From assembly GCA_963932145.1 (NCBI GenBank), contig OZ010574.1, positions 78,233,143 to 78,297,142 of the forward strand: a stretch of 64,000 nt of DNA. The letters run 5' to 3'. Positions 21,971 to 32,568 of the stretch are shown here, one piece after another (the stretch's first letter is position 1; each line of letters starts with the position of its first letter). A model generated the notes under the pieces. The model was not told the origin of the DNA, ran no database searches, and was given only the letters and a program-made list of their open reading frames with translations. The position numbers and the translations under genes are program-made. The DNA comes from Acanthosepion lycidas (taxonomy: Eukaryota; Mollusca; Cephalopoda; Sepiida; Sepiidae).

Positions 21971-24428
21971 GCTTTGGATCTATCTACGTGAAGTATAGTA
22001 AATATATTTAGAACGCGAACGGTTGACGTAGAAGGATTATCATCGAGGTAGTTTTCTATGTCGTTGTTAGCAAGTTTGGTACTAATTTGATGAATCGCTA
22101 TTGTCTTCTGTCAATCTTAAAGATATATAAAAGATTAGAATGATATTTCGAATCGGTTTACTCGTTTTTGTTACTTTAATTACAACGATCCGGTTGCTAT
22201 GCTTTCCGGCCTTCCTCAAGCTATGAACATAACATGTGCATGCTCTGTTCAAATCGTTCAGTCAGTAGGCTATGATAAAAAGTTCATATTAAATTCTCTT
22301 TAGAAAAAAAAGTTATTAATTTTAAGGAACCCTTCCAAACCAAAAGAATAAGAAAAAAATCTGAGTGCCGTATATTTCAGTGTATGAAAAACCTATTAAG
22401 ACAATACAGAAATAGTCACCGATTAAATGTAGAGGTAGATTTACATCATGATGAAGAATTGGCGGTTGCAAATTCTGGTTACCGTATGAAGCAGAGACCT
22501 GAAAACGGGCGGAAAGTAGAGCGACTGAAATAAAAGTTAAAAATGGTTAAAAAAGAAAAAGAAAAAAAGAATCGTTTTATAAAGGAGATACTTGTATTAG
22601 ATCTGTAACAATGGATATTTTGTTTTTTTTTCTTATGTGCCAGGTGTATACTCTAATGTGTGGACAATATAATTTATACACCAGAGTACTCTGTTGGCGA
22701 TATCTAAGCATATATCTTTAACGGTTCGAGCTGTTAAGCAAAATCTGAACAAAAAAACAAAAACAAAACAAAAGAACAATAAAACAGGAGTGCGTGTTAA
22801 TAAGAGAAGATCATTTGTCATGCATATTATAAACCTAAGAAGCAGATTTCAAGAACCTTATCAAAAGTTAGAAAAACATTCCACTTAAACTACTAAGCTG
22901 AAAGATAAAATTAAAAATTTGGTATTTAAATCAAATGCAGTCAAATTGGATCTTGTATCATAATACAGATCTCTCCTTCTCAGCAGAGCCTCTATTCAGA
23001 GAACACAAAGGTTTTAGTGTATATTTCAACATATGATATTTAAAACAAGCCATCAGCACATTACAAAACATTAGAGTAGCGATTTAACTGTAGCAGAAAA
23101 CATTACAAGCTGGCGCAATTGGAGATAAATCAAGAAGCCACAATGTAAACCCACCCACCCATTCACCAATCATTCTTGTTTGGCCGCTTTTTATGACATA
23201 TTTCTCAACGACTTTAATATTATGTTACCTAGTAGTGTTTTACCATTACAAACATTTCCTTTCACTTATGTCTCTTCTTTTGTGGTTTCCTGCTGGTTAG
23301 GGTTAGGAATGTGTTGAGGCATATTCATGTAGTATGAATCAGCTGGTACTGAAGAACATAGCGGTTAATTTGTTAAGATAATTACTTTTAATGTACCGGT
23401 AATAGTAATAGTAATACTACTACTTTTGCTACTAGTACTACTACTACTACTACTAATAATAATAATGATTAATATCCTGATGCTGCACCAAGCATGGAGC
23501 CTGCTCTTTTTTCTGCTATTTTACAATAATGCTCACCCTGTACAATATTCAAGAGCCATAAGCGTTAAAGGTTTATTTATTTGACGTATTAACATTTACA
23601 TGTTTTGTTTTGGTGAATTAAAATGGTTTTCAAATAATATCCCGTTTAGTATCACATATTTACTTATCATAGCTTAGCCTGTTGTTCATATTCCTTAGGG
23701 ACTGATGCAGTTTGTATATCTGGTCATGAATGGGTGGGGTGGGGGAGCATTATGACCGAGTGTCGAGAGGGTTGCTGTTTTTGCTATTTGAAAGGGCAGC
23801 CAACGTGATGTGGGAGACACTTAGGAACACAATCAACCAGAGACCATCTGATCAGACTGAGTTAGTCTAACCGAATTTATATCTGACTGGGCCTCCCACC
23901 TGCAAGGTTATAAGCTGCTTTTCATTTATTAAAATCATTCGTCATTTCTCGTACATTTGTGTCATACTGGGTATATTGAATATAATTTTACCCCAGCGTC
24001 AATTTGTTGGAAAGCTACTCTCTCATTCAACAACAACAACAACAATAATAATTATAATAATGACGTCTGAGTAAATTACATTGTTAAAAAATAGGGCTAA
24101 TTGGAAGGTAGAATGAGAACGTAAGGAACGTTGATGGCAAGATTTGGTTTACAGCTTCGATTTTTAGTCTCTTGGAAGAAAAAAGTGTATCTTATGTTCT
24201 GTCAGTTACGGTAACTCTTTGCTTGCTCGTCCCGACCTTTCTTACATGCCAAGTTGTTCGACTATCTAAGTACCTAAGTAGTTTAACTATACAATAATAT
24301 TGATAAAATACATTTTAATCCTTCAAAAATAATTATCTACAGATACACAAAAAGTAATGTTTTGCGGGATCGGTGAAGGCCGTTAAATGTTCCGGAGAAG
24401 ATAAAAACTGAATAATATGAATCACGTA

Positions 24429-24432
<4 letters not shown>
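21971..24432. other. Long intronic stretch without a recognised gene
   Basis: A trinucleotide-rich patch (ACTACTACTACTAATAAT and similar) lies at about 23410-23465. A CAACAA run lies near 24030. No splice-bounded open frame fits the host gene, and frame continuity from exon B to exon C does not need one. Confidence 0.4.

Positions 24433-24491
<59 letters not shown>
24433..24491. repeat. (TA)n microsatellite
   Basis: A pure AT dinucleotide run of about 59 bp lies only 60 bases upstream of exon C. Confidence 0.97.
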
Positions 24492-24492
<1 letters not shown>

Positions 24493-24550
24493 CCTCCAGT
24501 GATGGCAGAAAATAGTTTGCTATAATTTTTATTTTCTCCTTCTTTCACAG

Positions 24551-24691
24551 CAACTAAAGAAGCAGCCATCGAAAATCTCTGCGGTGAACTGAAAAGGCAA
24601 GAGATTATCGCCCTCTTCAAAAGTGACTTGAACTGTCTGCTTGGCTCCATTATTGAACTGTGGCGTGCCACCGAAAGGGAAGGTTCTTATT
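24551..24691 (+). CDS. Host gene, exon C
   Basis: A 141-bp exon with acceptor CTCCTTCTTTCACAG and donor GTAAGTAG. With the base carried from exon B it reads ATKEAAIENLCGELKRQEII, then ALFKSDLNCLLGSIIELWRA and TEREGSY, leaving one base (phase 1). It holds two of the three cysteines visible in the protein (LCGE and NCLL). Leucine and isoleucine spacing suggests two helices. It lies between a (TA)n run and a long (TCTA)n region, so the exon is an island of balanced coding sequence in simple repeats. No family is recognised. Confidence 0.85.
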
Positions 24692-24828
24692 GTAAGTAGA
24701 GAAAAACTATGGATATATTCTTTCATCCTTCTCTCTGTTCAAGTATCTCTGTTGTTATTTCATTCTGTTCCGATCCACACACATTCACTAACTTTACTCA
24801 TTTCATTTATATCGTTTATCCGGATAGT

Positions 24829-24867
24829 TTCTTTCTTTCTTTCTTTCTTTCTATTCTTGTCTCTTCT

Positions 24868-24929
<62 letters not shown>

Positions 24930-25330
24930 CAGTTTGCTTCTATTTATGTATATCAATTTGTTTGTCTGTCTCTAACAATTTCTTTCTATCTTTAACAATT
25001 TCTTTCTATCTATAAAAATTCCTGTCAGTTCGTATCTCAGTTTGTTTTTATCTCTTTCACTTTCTTTCTGTCTATCAATTTCTTTCTTTCTATCTGGAAT
25101 AATTTCTTTCTATCTCGAATAATATCTATCTATAACAGTTTGTATCTATTTACTTTTACCTGTTTCTATAAATCTCAATCCGTTCATGTAAATATGTTCC
25201 CGTCTCAGTCTATTAATACCTATCTATATCTGTTTATATCTATCTTCTATATATCTAATAATATTCTTATGTATTTTCTCATTAATCTCTTACTTTCCTC
25301 GACTACCTATCTATTGATCGACTGATGTTT
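24829..25330. repeat. (TTTC)n and (TCTA)n microsatellite with decayed flank
   Basis: TTTC repeats (24829-24852) lead into pure TCTA (24869-24929). About 400 bp of imperfect TCTA/TTTC-derived sequence follows, with AATTTCTTTCTATC recurring. The long open frames across it are an effect of the repeat. Confidence 0.9.
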
Positions 25331-25500
25331 GTGCCGACAGCCAGTTACTTTTCAGCATCAGCAGTCAGTGTTTCTGCCGAAGTAAAGTTCAAATTTTAGA
25401 ACACTGATTTTTAAAGCTGCTGGGTTAGTTTTCATTTTCTGGAAAATTAGGGTTATACATATATTTTTTCTAGTGATTTATATTTTTTCTCTGTCTTCAG

Positions 25501-25626
25501 TGAATCTTGGATACCGAGATATTATTCAAACAATCAAGAATTTGTTGGAAGCTATCGAAAATGGTACAAGGCGATTTGCAGAAGAAATTGATTATATGGA
25601 CTTCAGCAAGGAGTGCTCAAAATTCG
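25501..25626 (+). CDS. Host gene, exon D
   Basis: A 126-bp exon with acceptor TTTTTTCTCTGTCTTCAG and donor GTAAGATA. With the carried base it reads LNLGYRDIIQTIKNLLEAIE, then NGTRRFAEEIDYMDFSKECS and KF, leaving one base (phase 1). It contains an N-glycosylation sequon (NGT) and the third visible cysteine (KECSK). The repeated I/L spacing fits an amphipathic helix. It is the last exon of the helical module before the acidic low-complexity exon E, about 2.2 kb downstream. The product is unrecognised. Confidence 0.85.
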
Positions 25627-27109
25627 GTAAGATATGTCCGTCTTTTATTCAAAAAATGGGATGGGAAATTTATAACATGGACAGAATTCATATCATTATA
25701 ATATTTGATATTTTAATCATTTAATTCCTTATAAAATAATAAAAGGCTACTTAGTTATTTATATTTAATCGCCACTTGTTCGCTTTCTGCTGTGATTTCT
25801 CATTAATCACAATAATTGAAAGATAAATTTACAGTATCATTGAGAAAAGTGGCGGTTAATTCAGTCAAGCGTGACAGCAGGTAGGAAAGAAGGACATTAG
25901 GTTTCAGATATCGCAGTCTTAGGTTCAAGATTGTTCCACGCTGTGGCAGCCTAAAATAAGAAAGGCGCTAGTTTATGAATTTTTTGCATAGTAATTGTGA
26001 TTTCAATCCCTGGGCCGGATAGTACCCAGTGGAAATAATAACTTAGAAGTAGTAAATAACAGAAGTAGTAAATAAGAGGAATATATTTGTAGACATGGAG
26101 GGCAGAAAATAACAACCTGCTCTTGTAATATAGATAAAGTTTTCAGTTCGAAATATCTTGAAGAAATGTCTTAGGAAATAACGGCTAAAACGTGTGATAA
26201 TAAGAACACATATCGGAATATTCTAATAATTCAGACGCTGCTTGTTCAGCACGAATCAACGTTAGTTAACATCCCTCTTTTGAATTAGGCGCCTCGTCCT
26301 CATCCTGTCCTTTGCACAATACTGTGGCTACTCTCTGTTTTCCTTTGATGCTGTTTAGTCTTTGGTGAATACTGTTCTGTTATTGGTCCATACATATCAG
26401 CGACAAAAATGTTGACGTTGAGGGTGTTAAGATTCGGGGAGAAGCAATTGATTGCAGCTATATGAGCCTAACGTATCAAATCTGACGTCAAGTATAAGAA
26501 TTAAAAGTAAATATTTTCCCAATATATCAAATAATACAATGAAGATATTTAATTAAAACAATGATTAATTATAATATCTCTTTTCATGAAGTAAGATATT
26601 ATCGTTATTGTGTCCTGATTTGTTTCTCACTAGGTGTCACATGTTTATGGATTTAACTCAGACTAAACATATTTTAGCAAATATGAACCAATAATGTCCA
26701 TAGACTGATAGTTATTAGCTTTATTTTGACCTGGAATTTTCATTATAGTGTTCGATCTTTGATTAATATTCACCACTGAATTAAGTGCATTGGCAAGAAA
26801 TGGCATTATGATTTACATACCTTATAACCGCACAGATGTCCTCATCTTTGTTGTTATTATCACATTTCGGTCGCTGTGTCTTCTGTTCTTCTTCAAGCGC
26901 TCACGTTATATTCGTCAAATGTTTTTTCTTCAGTAAAAACATAAGTTATAGTTAACAACACCTCATAAAAAAATTATCCAGATGTTAAAATGCTTTTCTG
27001 CGATATTTGAAACTAAAAGTAAATAATATTTGTCTCAATTCAGATTAATTAAACTTTAAATCAGTTAATCTTCTTCAAATAAAATTTATGAAAAGTATGA
27101 CACCTACAA
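25627..27109. other. Intron with one weak SINE-like patch
   Basis: At about 25850-25960 the phrase AGTCTTAGGTTCAAGATTG resembles a box B region, but box A is not convincing. Nothing coding is seen. Confidence 0.35.
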
Positions 27110-27290
27110 TCTTGAAAAGTTTAAAAGCAACGTCAATCGCCCACTTCTGTCTTGCTAAATCCTTTTTTTTATTGTCCTTTCTTCAATCCTCCCCGCTAAA
27201 GTAATCTCACACTCTTTCATTCCCTGTACCTCAACTTGCGTCTTAGTGGCATTATCACCTTGCTTGGGGTGAAACGATTAAAAAAAGGAA
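27110..27290 (+). mobile_element. Jockey/CR1-like LINE 3' end
   Basis: A short coding remnant (LEKFKSNVNR) is followed by the 3' UTR with TTGCGTCTTAGTGGCATTAT, then CCTTGCTTGGGGTGAAACGA and an A-rich tail. It is a 5'-truncated copy in intron D-E. Confidence 0.75.
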
Positions 27291-27384
27291 AGATAGCAAC
27301 TGACCAGTGAATTGAAAAAATGAAGACTGGCGTGGTCATGAAAGCAGCCACACGCAGTCTGTTTCACAAAGTCATAGTTCTAGA

Positions 27385-27590
27385 GGAAAAAAAATGAAAT
27401 CTGTTGAACTCATAATGAGGAAAGAAGGGGTAGCGAATTTGATATTCACGTGACATACTGAAGGCAAGGAGAGCAGGAGAAACAGTGATTAAACTATTTA
27501 ACGGGTGTGTGTGATTCAATGGCAGGACAGGGTCGAAGGGACGGTAAATGAGCAAATGTTACTTATGTAACTTTGTCTATTCTGAAACGG
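27385..27590 (+). mobile_element. RTE/BovB-like LINE 3' fragment
   Basis: The forward strand holds the ELIMRKEG block, the HILKARRAGE-like patch and a TGQGRRDGK-like region of the family. The final RDR-type motif is truncated. Confidence 0.6.
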
Positions 27591-27818
27591 AATATCGCAT
27601 GTATAAAATTAGATTTTATTCAATTCGAGCCTTCGTCAACTGCCACCAGCCAGTGGGTGTATATCCTCTGTGCCCTCTCCAAACGTGAACCCTACATTCG
27701 CGTCTAGTTATAATAAACTGTCACTTCTCCCACAAGGGCTTTTGTCTATATATTGAGAACAGCCCCTGACTGAGTGAATATATTTATATTGTAATTGATT
27801 TATTTTTTCCAATTGCAG

Positions 27819-29303
27819 TGCATCAGAAACAGTTGGCCGTATCACATGAATCGCAATCTGAAAGCAAAGTAGCAAGCGACGAAGGTAAGACAGAAGAACA
27901 GAATAAAACGAAAGATGGAGGGACGGGGGTGAATGCAAATACCGTGGTTGTCAGTGGCAAAGTCAACACCGGCGAATCGTCATTGGTTGATAAAGCAGAA
28001 CAAATCCTCAACCTGGAGAAGAAGGAACTAAATGAGATCAAAGCTGTGGCCGAGAAAGAGATAGAAAAGGTGGGTGGAGCAGGGAACGTCAGTTTTGGGT
28101 TGGTTGGAATTCTCGACACAAAAAATACGGACGAGAAAAAAGAAGAGAAAAAAGAGGACAAGGCAGAACAAAAGGAGAATGGAGAAGAGAAGGGTGATGA
28201 GAAAGAAGAAAAAGAAAATGTGACAGCTAATGCAAATGCAGAATCTGAAACTGAGAAGGTAGAAGAGAAAGAGGGAGAAAAGAATGTAACAGCAAGTGAA
28301 ACAATGGTGGGGGGAGCTGAAGTGAAAGAGGAAGGAAAAGAAAAATCTGAAGAGAATGAAGTTGAAAAAGTAAAGTCTGAAGAGGAATACGTAACTGAAC
28401 ATACGCCTGTAGTAGATAACAATGGCACATCAGAAAACCGTACTAGCGAACTGGCCGATGATACTGACGAAAAGTTGAAAGTCATTTTGACGAATGAGGA
28501 AAACAATTTGAATGCCATTCTTCATAAACTGGATGAAAACAACGAAACGGTTGTTGAAAAAATAGATAAGGTGGAAGAGGAAAAGCACGAAATAAAAAAT
28601 ATGCTAAAAGAATTGGAGGCAGTCAAAGTCGAATTAGACGTAATCGACGCCGTTAAGAAGAATAAGAGCCTCGAAAAAGATGACGAAGAACACAAAGATA
28701 GCAACGTCACCATCATTGATGTTATGAGGAATAGTCCAGTGCTTACTGCGAAATTGACTCCTGGGGTTGGTGTAATTATGCCGAAAAATGGAACCTCTAA
28801 TGTTACGGTAAAAGAGGCAATGCTACCCGAAATCCAGCAAAAGGTTTCTATCCCACCGGAAACAAATGTGAAAGACTTAGAAAATGAAGAAAAATCTTTA
28901 GAAGTTTTGAGGACACTTGGTCAAAATACTCTTCCTGCCTCGAACATTACGCAACCAAAATCAAATAGTGAAGACAAACAACTGAAAGCCGATGTTGTCC
29001 CGAAAACTGCTGTAACTGGTGGGGTTAATGACATTGATGCACAGGAAGAGAAAGACGAAGAAGAGAGAGCAAAAGAGATGGTCGAAAAATTCAAAGAGGA
29101 AGAAGAAAAAGAACAAGAGAAAAAGGAAAACGTTATGAAGTCTGAGATAAACGCAAACGTAACCGACACGGAGAACGAGAAAGAAGAGGAAAGAAAAGAA
29201 CAGAAGAAAGAAACCATAACGGAAAGCAAACCGGTAGAAAATATGGCGGTGACAACGAACAAGCCACCACCGGTCCCTGCTGAATCGAAAAATAATACAC
29301 TGG
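27819..29303 (+). CDS. Host gene, exon E: acidic Glu/Lys-rich glycosylation-site-rich region
   Basis: A 1485-bp exon with acceptor TTTTTTCCAATTGCAG and donor GTAAGTGA. With the base from exon D it opens VHQKQLAVSHESQSESK and stays open for about 495 residues; at the donor one base is left over (phase 1). The sequence is dominated by Glu, Lys, Asn, Thr and Val, with E/K runs (EKKEEKKEDKAEQKENGEEK). I see no cysteine or tryptophan and no membrane segment. About 14 N-x-S/T sequons occur (for example NVT six times, NGT twice, NIT, NNT), far more than chance in such a composition. A middle stretch (about residues 230-270) has heptad-like spacing and may form a coiled coil. The likely state is a disordered, extracellular, heavily glycosylated acidic tail. 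The intracellular alternative (a charged coiled-coil protein) is less likely given the sequons. If the donor is not used, the frame stops two codons into the intron. Confidence 0.9.
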
Positions 29304-29894
29304 GTAAGTGAAATCTTTTGACGCTTTGCTAGCTAGAAACTGCCATTGTCTTTTAACTACTTTCTGATTCTAAGGTGGAATGTTAGTTACAGAAAATCTA
29401 CAATTTCGCAATTATAAAAGAAAAAAAACGCATATATCTAAAACACGTGTAAATTTTTAGACTATTTTTATAAGACTATTCGGTGTTAGCAATTTACCAC
29501 TGAGAGCTTGTTGCTCTAACAGATTCCTTAAAAATAAACTAATCAGTGGAGTGGTGATATTAGACACAATATAAGTCAGCATAATCTCGATTAGTATTTG
29601 ACCAATTCTTTTAACCTGTCATAACAGTCATATACAGTTAAATATTATCATCAGAGCTGTTTTGACTTGAAAGAACATTGCAAATCAGTGTGATCTCACA
29701 TCTTCAGCCTAGTTGCTTGTTTTCGAGCTCAGGTCCATTTGCTTATCTTCAACACCCACGGAGTCAACTTGTGGTTTATACTGTAACTATAATTATTTGA
29801 TTATTATAATTATTATCTTTGATCTTAGTTACAGTTAAAATATATGTCCCACCAGGCCCATATACAGTTTTGAACCATCCACAGTTTTTCTTCT
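29304..29894. other. Intronic stretch without a recognised element
   Basis: Unique-looking AT-rich DNA follows the exon E donor. I see nothing in it. Confidence 0.4.
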
Positions 29895-30075
29895 TTTATA
29901 CTCTTTGCCAGGCAAGTCTAGAAAATCCAGTCTTCCCTGCTATTTAGCCCATAGCTTGGTGATGAGAAATGGATTCATACCTTTCTCAAGGGTATTTGTG
30001 CGTAAGGGAATGTAGTGAGCTCGATTGGAATTCGAACTTGGTTTGCTGATTTCTCGCCCTAAGTCTTTAACCCAA
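29895..30075 (-). repeat. tRNA-related SINE (family Y), minus copy
   Basis: On the minus strand it reads CCAAGTTCGAATTCCAATCG (box B region), then TAGTACATTCCC-like sequence, then ATGAATCCATTTCTCATCAC, AGCTATGGG and CTAAATAGCAGGGAAG. All parts are in the order of the plus copies at 37.3 and 56.6 kb. It is one of the better preserved copies. Confidence 0.7.
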
Positions 30076-30359
30076 TATATACAGTTAAACGACACATCGT
30101 AAAATCCCTCCGCTGTTTGAGTGTCCTGCCAAAAATTGTGTGAAAAACCTCTCTGCCGGGCAATGTCAAGAAAACGCACCATAACCAACTGAATTGATCT
30201 TAGTGTACTCATTACCAATAACATTGCAAATGAGGTTTGGTTAATTCTTAATATCGTCTGCTGTGCAGTTATTTTAACATATATTGTACAAGTTTATAAT
30301 ATATTTCTACCAATATAATATAACCTTACTATTAATCCAACATTGAAAACGTTACGTTC

Positions 30360-30755
30360 ATTAGAACATATGCTATTGTATAGTGTAATAGCATGGACGT
30401 AAAAGCTGGATGGGGCATATACTCGCACGCTGAGAGCTGTGCTGAACATCTCATCGTAAAACCATCCGACAAAGAACTAATTATGTAGTGAACAACCAGC
30501 CATGTTAGAAATAATTTGCGAATGAGCTTTGTTGGACACTGTTGGCCTGCAAAACAAGAGTTAGCTAGCGACTTGCTTCACTGGATGCTTAGGCACGGTC
30601 ACACCTGGATCGGTCGATTAACAACAACAAATGTTGAACAACTATGTTCTGATACTGGGTGCCTCCCGGGTTACATCCAGAATTTGATGCAGGATCATGA
30701 TGAGTGTCAAGATTGTAATGGGTGTCCGTTCTAGCTCGACCAAAATATAAGTCTC
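30360..30755 (+). mobile_element. RTE-type LINE 3' end (second family)
   Basis: The forward frame reads MSFVGHCWPAKQELASDLLH, then HGHTWIGRLTTTNVEQLCSD and TGCLPGYIQNLMQDHDECQD. This is the RFAGHCWRxKxELASDLLLW, then GRPxxTYVDQLxxDTG, then MxDRDxW signature that ends another group of RTE-like LINE proteins. It is distinct from the family at 2.9 and 54 kb. Only the C-terminal part remains. Confidence 0.7.
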
Positions 30756-31171
30756 CATGTTATCGTGACGATAACATTTCAAATACGGCTGAACATTTAT
30801 TAAGATCTGTCACACTGTCATTCATGAGATGTGGTGTGCAAATATTTCATCTTGAAAGAATTAATAAATAAAACACTTTGTTGCGATATTTAATTACAGT
30901 TCCACTATGAGTATTGGCAAATAAATTGTCAAAATGAAAGTCCATCAAAATTTCTACGCATTCAATGAGAAACCAAACTGAAAATTCAATCTAAACATAC
31001 TGTTCCACCCTAGACTCAAAGTCTAGCATAAAACTTAACAAGTCACGCAAATAAATGGTTTATTAATTAAAATCTCATTTGTTAGTTAATGTTCTATACG
31101 GCTTCTTCATTTTACATACAATGATTCTGTTGGTCATGAATTATTGCAAGTACCCTGGGCGAAACATTATG

Positions 31172-31251
31172 TATGGTTGGTGCAAAAATAATTTCGTTTT
31201 CTCACATAGTAACATATGATAGAAAACGAAATTATTTTTGCACCAACCTAA
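31172..31251. mobile_element. 80-bp mariner-derived MITE, copy 3 (right-end centre)
   Basis: The ends are GGTTGGTGCAAAAATAAT and its inverse. The outer left bases have changed (TAT in place of TTA). The centre is CTCACATAGTAACATATGA, which corresponds to the subterminal right end of the mariner at 17808-18399, not to its left end. Confidence 0.9.
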
Positions 31252-32548
31252 TAAATTTACTGAAAATGATTCTATGTAGAACTGCATTGAAAAAGATACT
31301 ACTGTATATATGTATTGAAGTTATTCCTCTATAAATATGTATTTAAAATGATTTTAAAAGTATAGAAGTATATTACAAACCGATAGTACTATAAATATAC
31401 ATTTAAAATGGTTTCATTATATGCAGTGAAAAATGTTTGCTATAGTAATACATTAAAACCAGTTAACTACAGAAATTGCTTTAAAAACCAGGAACAGTGT
31501 TTGTCACTTGTGAGAAATTAAGGCAAGCGTTATTGATAGAATTTGATTATCCTATAATTTTAAATGCATTACTAATAGATTAATATATCAGGCAGTGAAA
31601 GTAAATTTTACTATAGAAAGGAATAAAACAACTACGAAAGTAAGGGGAAATATTTTAATATTGGAAATGTATTATAAAGAAAAGAAATTATTGTTAATCA
31701 TGTATTAATTCACGCATTATTGACAGAATAGTAATATTAACGTATAATGTAAATAATTATTTATCATGAAAATGTACTAAAAATGATTATAGGTTTGAAT
31801 TAAAAATAAGGGAATGAAATGAAGTCGTAATAGTAAATTACAGATGCTTTCTTTCAATAGTCTACTTTTGCTTGCTTATTGCTTAACCACTTACCGCTTG
31901 CAATGCAGTATGAATAATATTTTAACGTACACATGTCGAAAATGTAACCAATTTTGGACACTCTCAATCCTTTCAATAACATACTGACCCACGTCTCAAA
32001 GCCTCAATGTCTAACCCGCCTTTCTAAACGCCTCTTCACACCGAATCAAATTCATATAACCTCAATCTGGAATGCCAGGGGCCTATTCCATTCCTTCTGA
32101 ACACAATATTGCCGCATTGAATATTTCTACTAAAAACTGGCCAGCATCATCGAAATAACTGTCCGTCAATCTTCACTCACCTAGCCGTCCGTCCGCTGTC
32201 ACCCGGCTATAAGCCAGCATCAACGGAAGCAAGGAGTCAACAAAAATTCAATTTCACCTCTGGTTTCTATTACAAAATGGCAAAAGGGACGACAGCTAAC
32301 TTTGACAGCTTCATTCTAACCCCCATTGGTTGGTCATTGCCTCATTCTGGTAAAAATATCTGATTTTTTTTGTTTCCTGCTTTCTTTATCTACATTCACA
32401 CTTTGCCGACTCAAATAATTTTAATATTTTCAATAGCGTGTCTGCTCAATTGTGAAGTGCGCTGATTGTTAGACACTAAATTTACTTCGAGCAGCTGGAG
32501 ATGAACGAAATGATTCCACTCCATTTTTTTTTTACCTTTTGCTCACAG
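31252..32548. other. Intronic or intergenic stretch; C-rich block of unknown origin
   Basis: Up to about 31850 it is plain AT-rich sequence. From about 31960 to 32340 it is richer in C, with frames resembling the start of a LINE second ORF (ISIWNARGLF-like), but the match is too weak to call. Confidence 0.35.
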
Positions 32549-32568
32549 ATGACATTAGGCGTCAATGA
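32549..32568 (+). CDS. Host gene, possible terminal exon F
   Basis: A strong acceptor (TTTTTTTTTTACCTTTTGCTCACAG) precedes 32549. With the base left by exon E the frame reads D-D-I-R-R-Q and stops at TGA (32566-32568), which would give a short terminal exon after exon E. A GTAAGT donor exists at 32665, and frame 0 from 32549 is open up to it, so an internal exon of a different phase is the alternative. A/T-rich AATAAA-like sequences lie near 32726 and 32990. No homology supports either reading. Confidence 0.35.

Noticed and set aside
23410-23465. Trinucleotide repeat as a coding poly-amino-acid tract
   Set aside because: It is imperfect ACT/AAT sequence in an intron without a surrounding open frame or splice sites.
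24641-25015. 124-codon open frame rich in Leu-Ser-Ile-Tyr
   Set aside because: It runs from exon C in a different frame through the exon donor into the (TTTC)n/(TCTA)n region. The repeat alone explains its openness.
27823-28518. 231-codon minus-strand frame opposite exon E
   Set aside because: It is the complement of the Glu/Lys-rich coding strand (Ser/Phe-rich shadow), without its own motifs or splice context.
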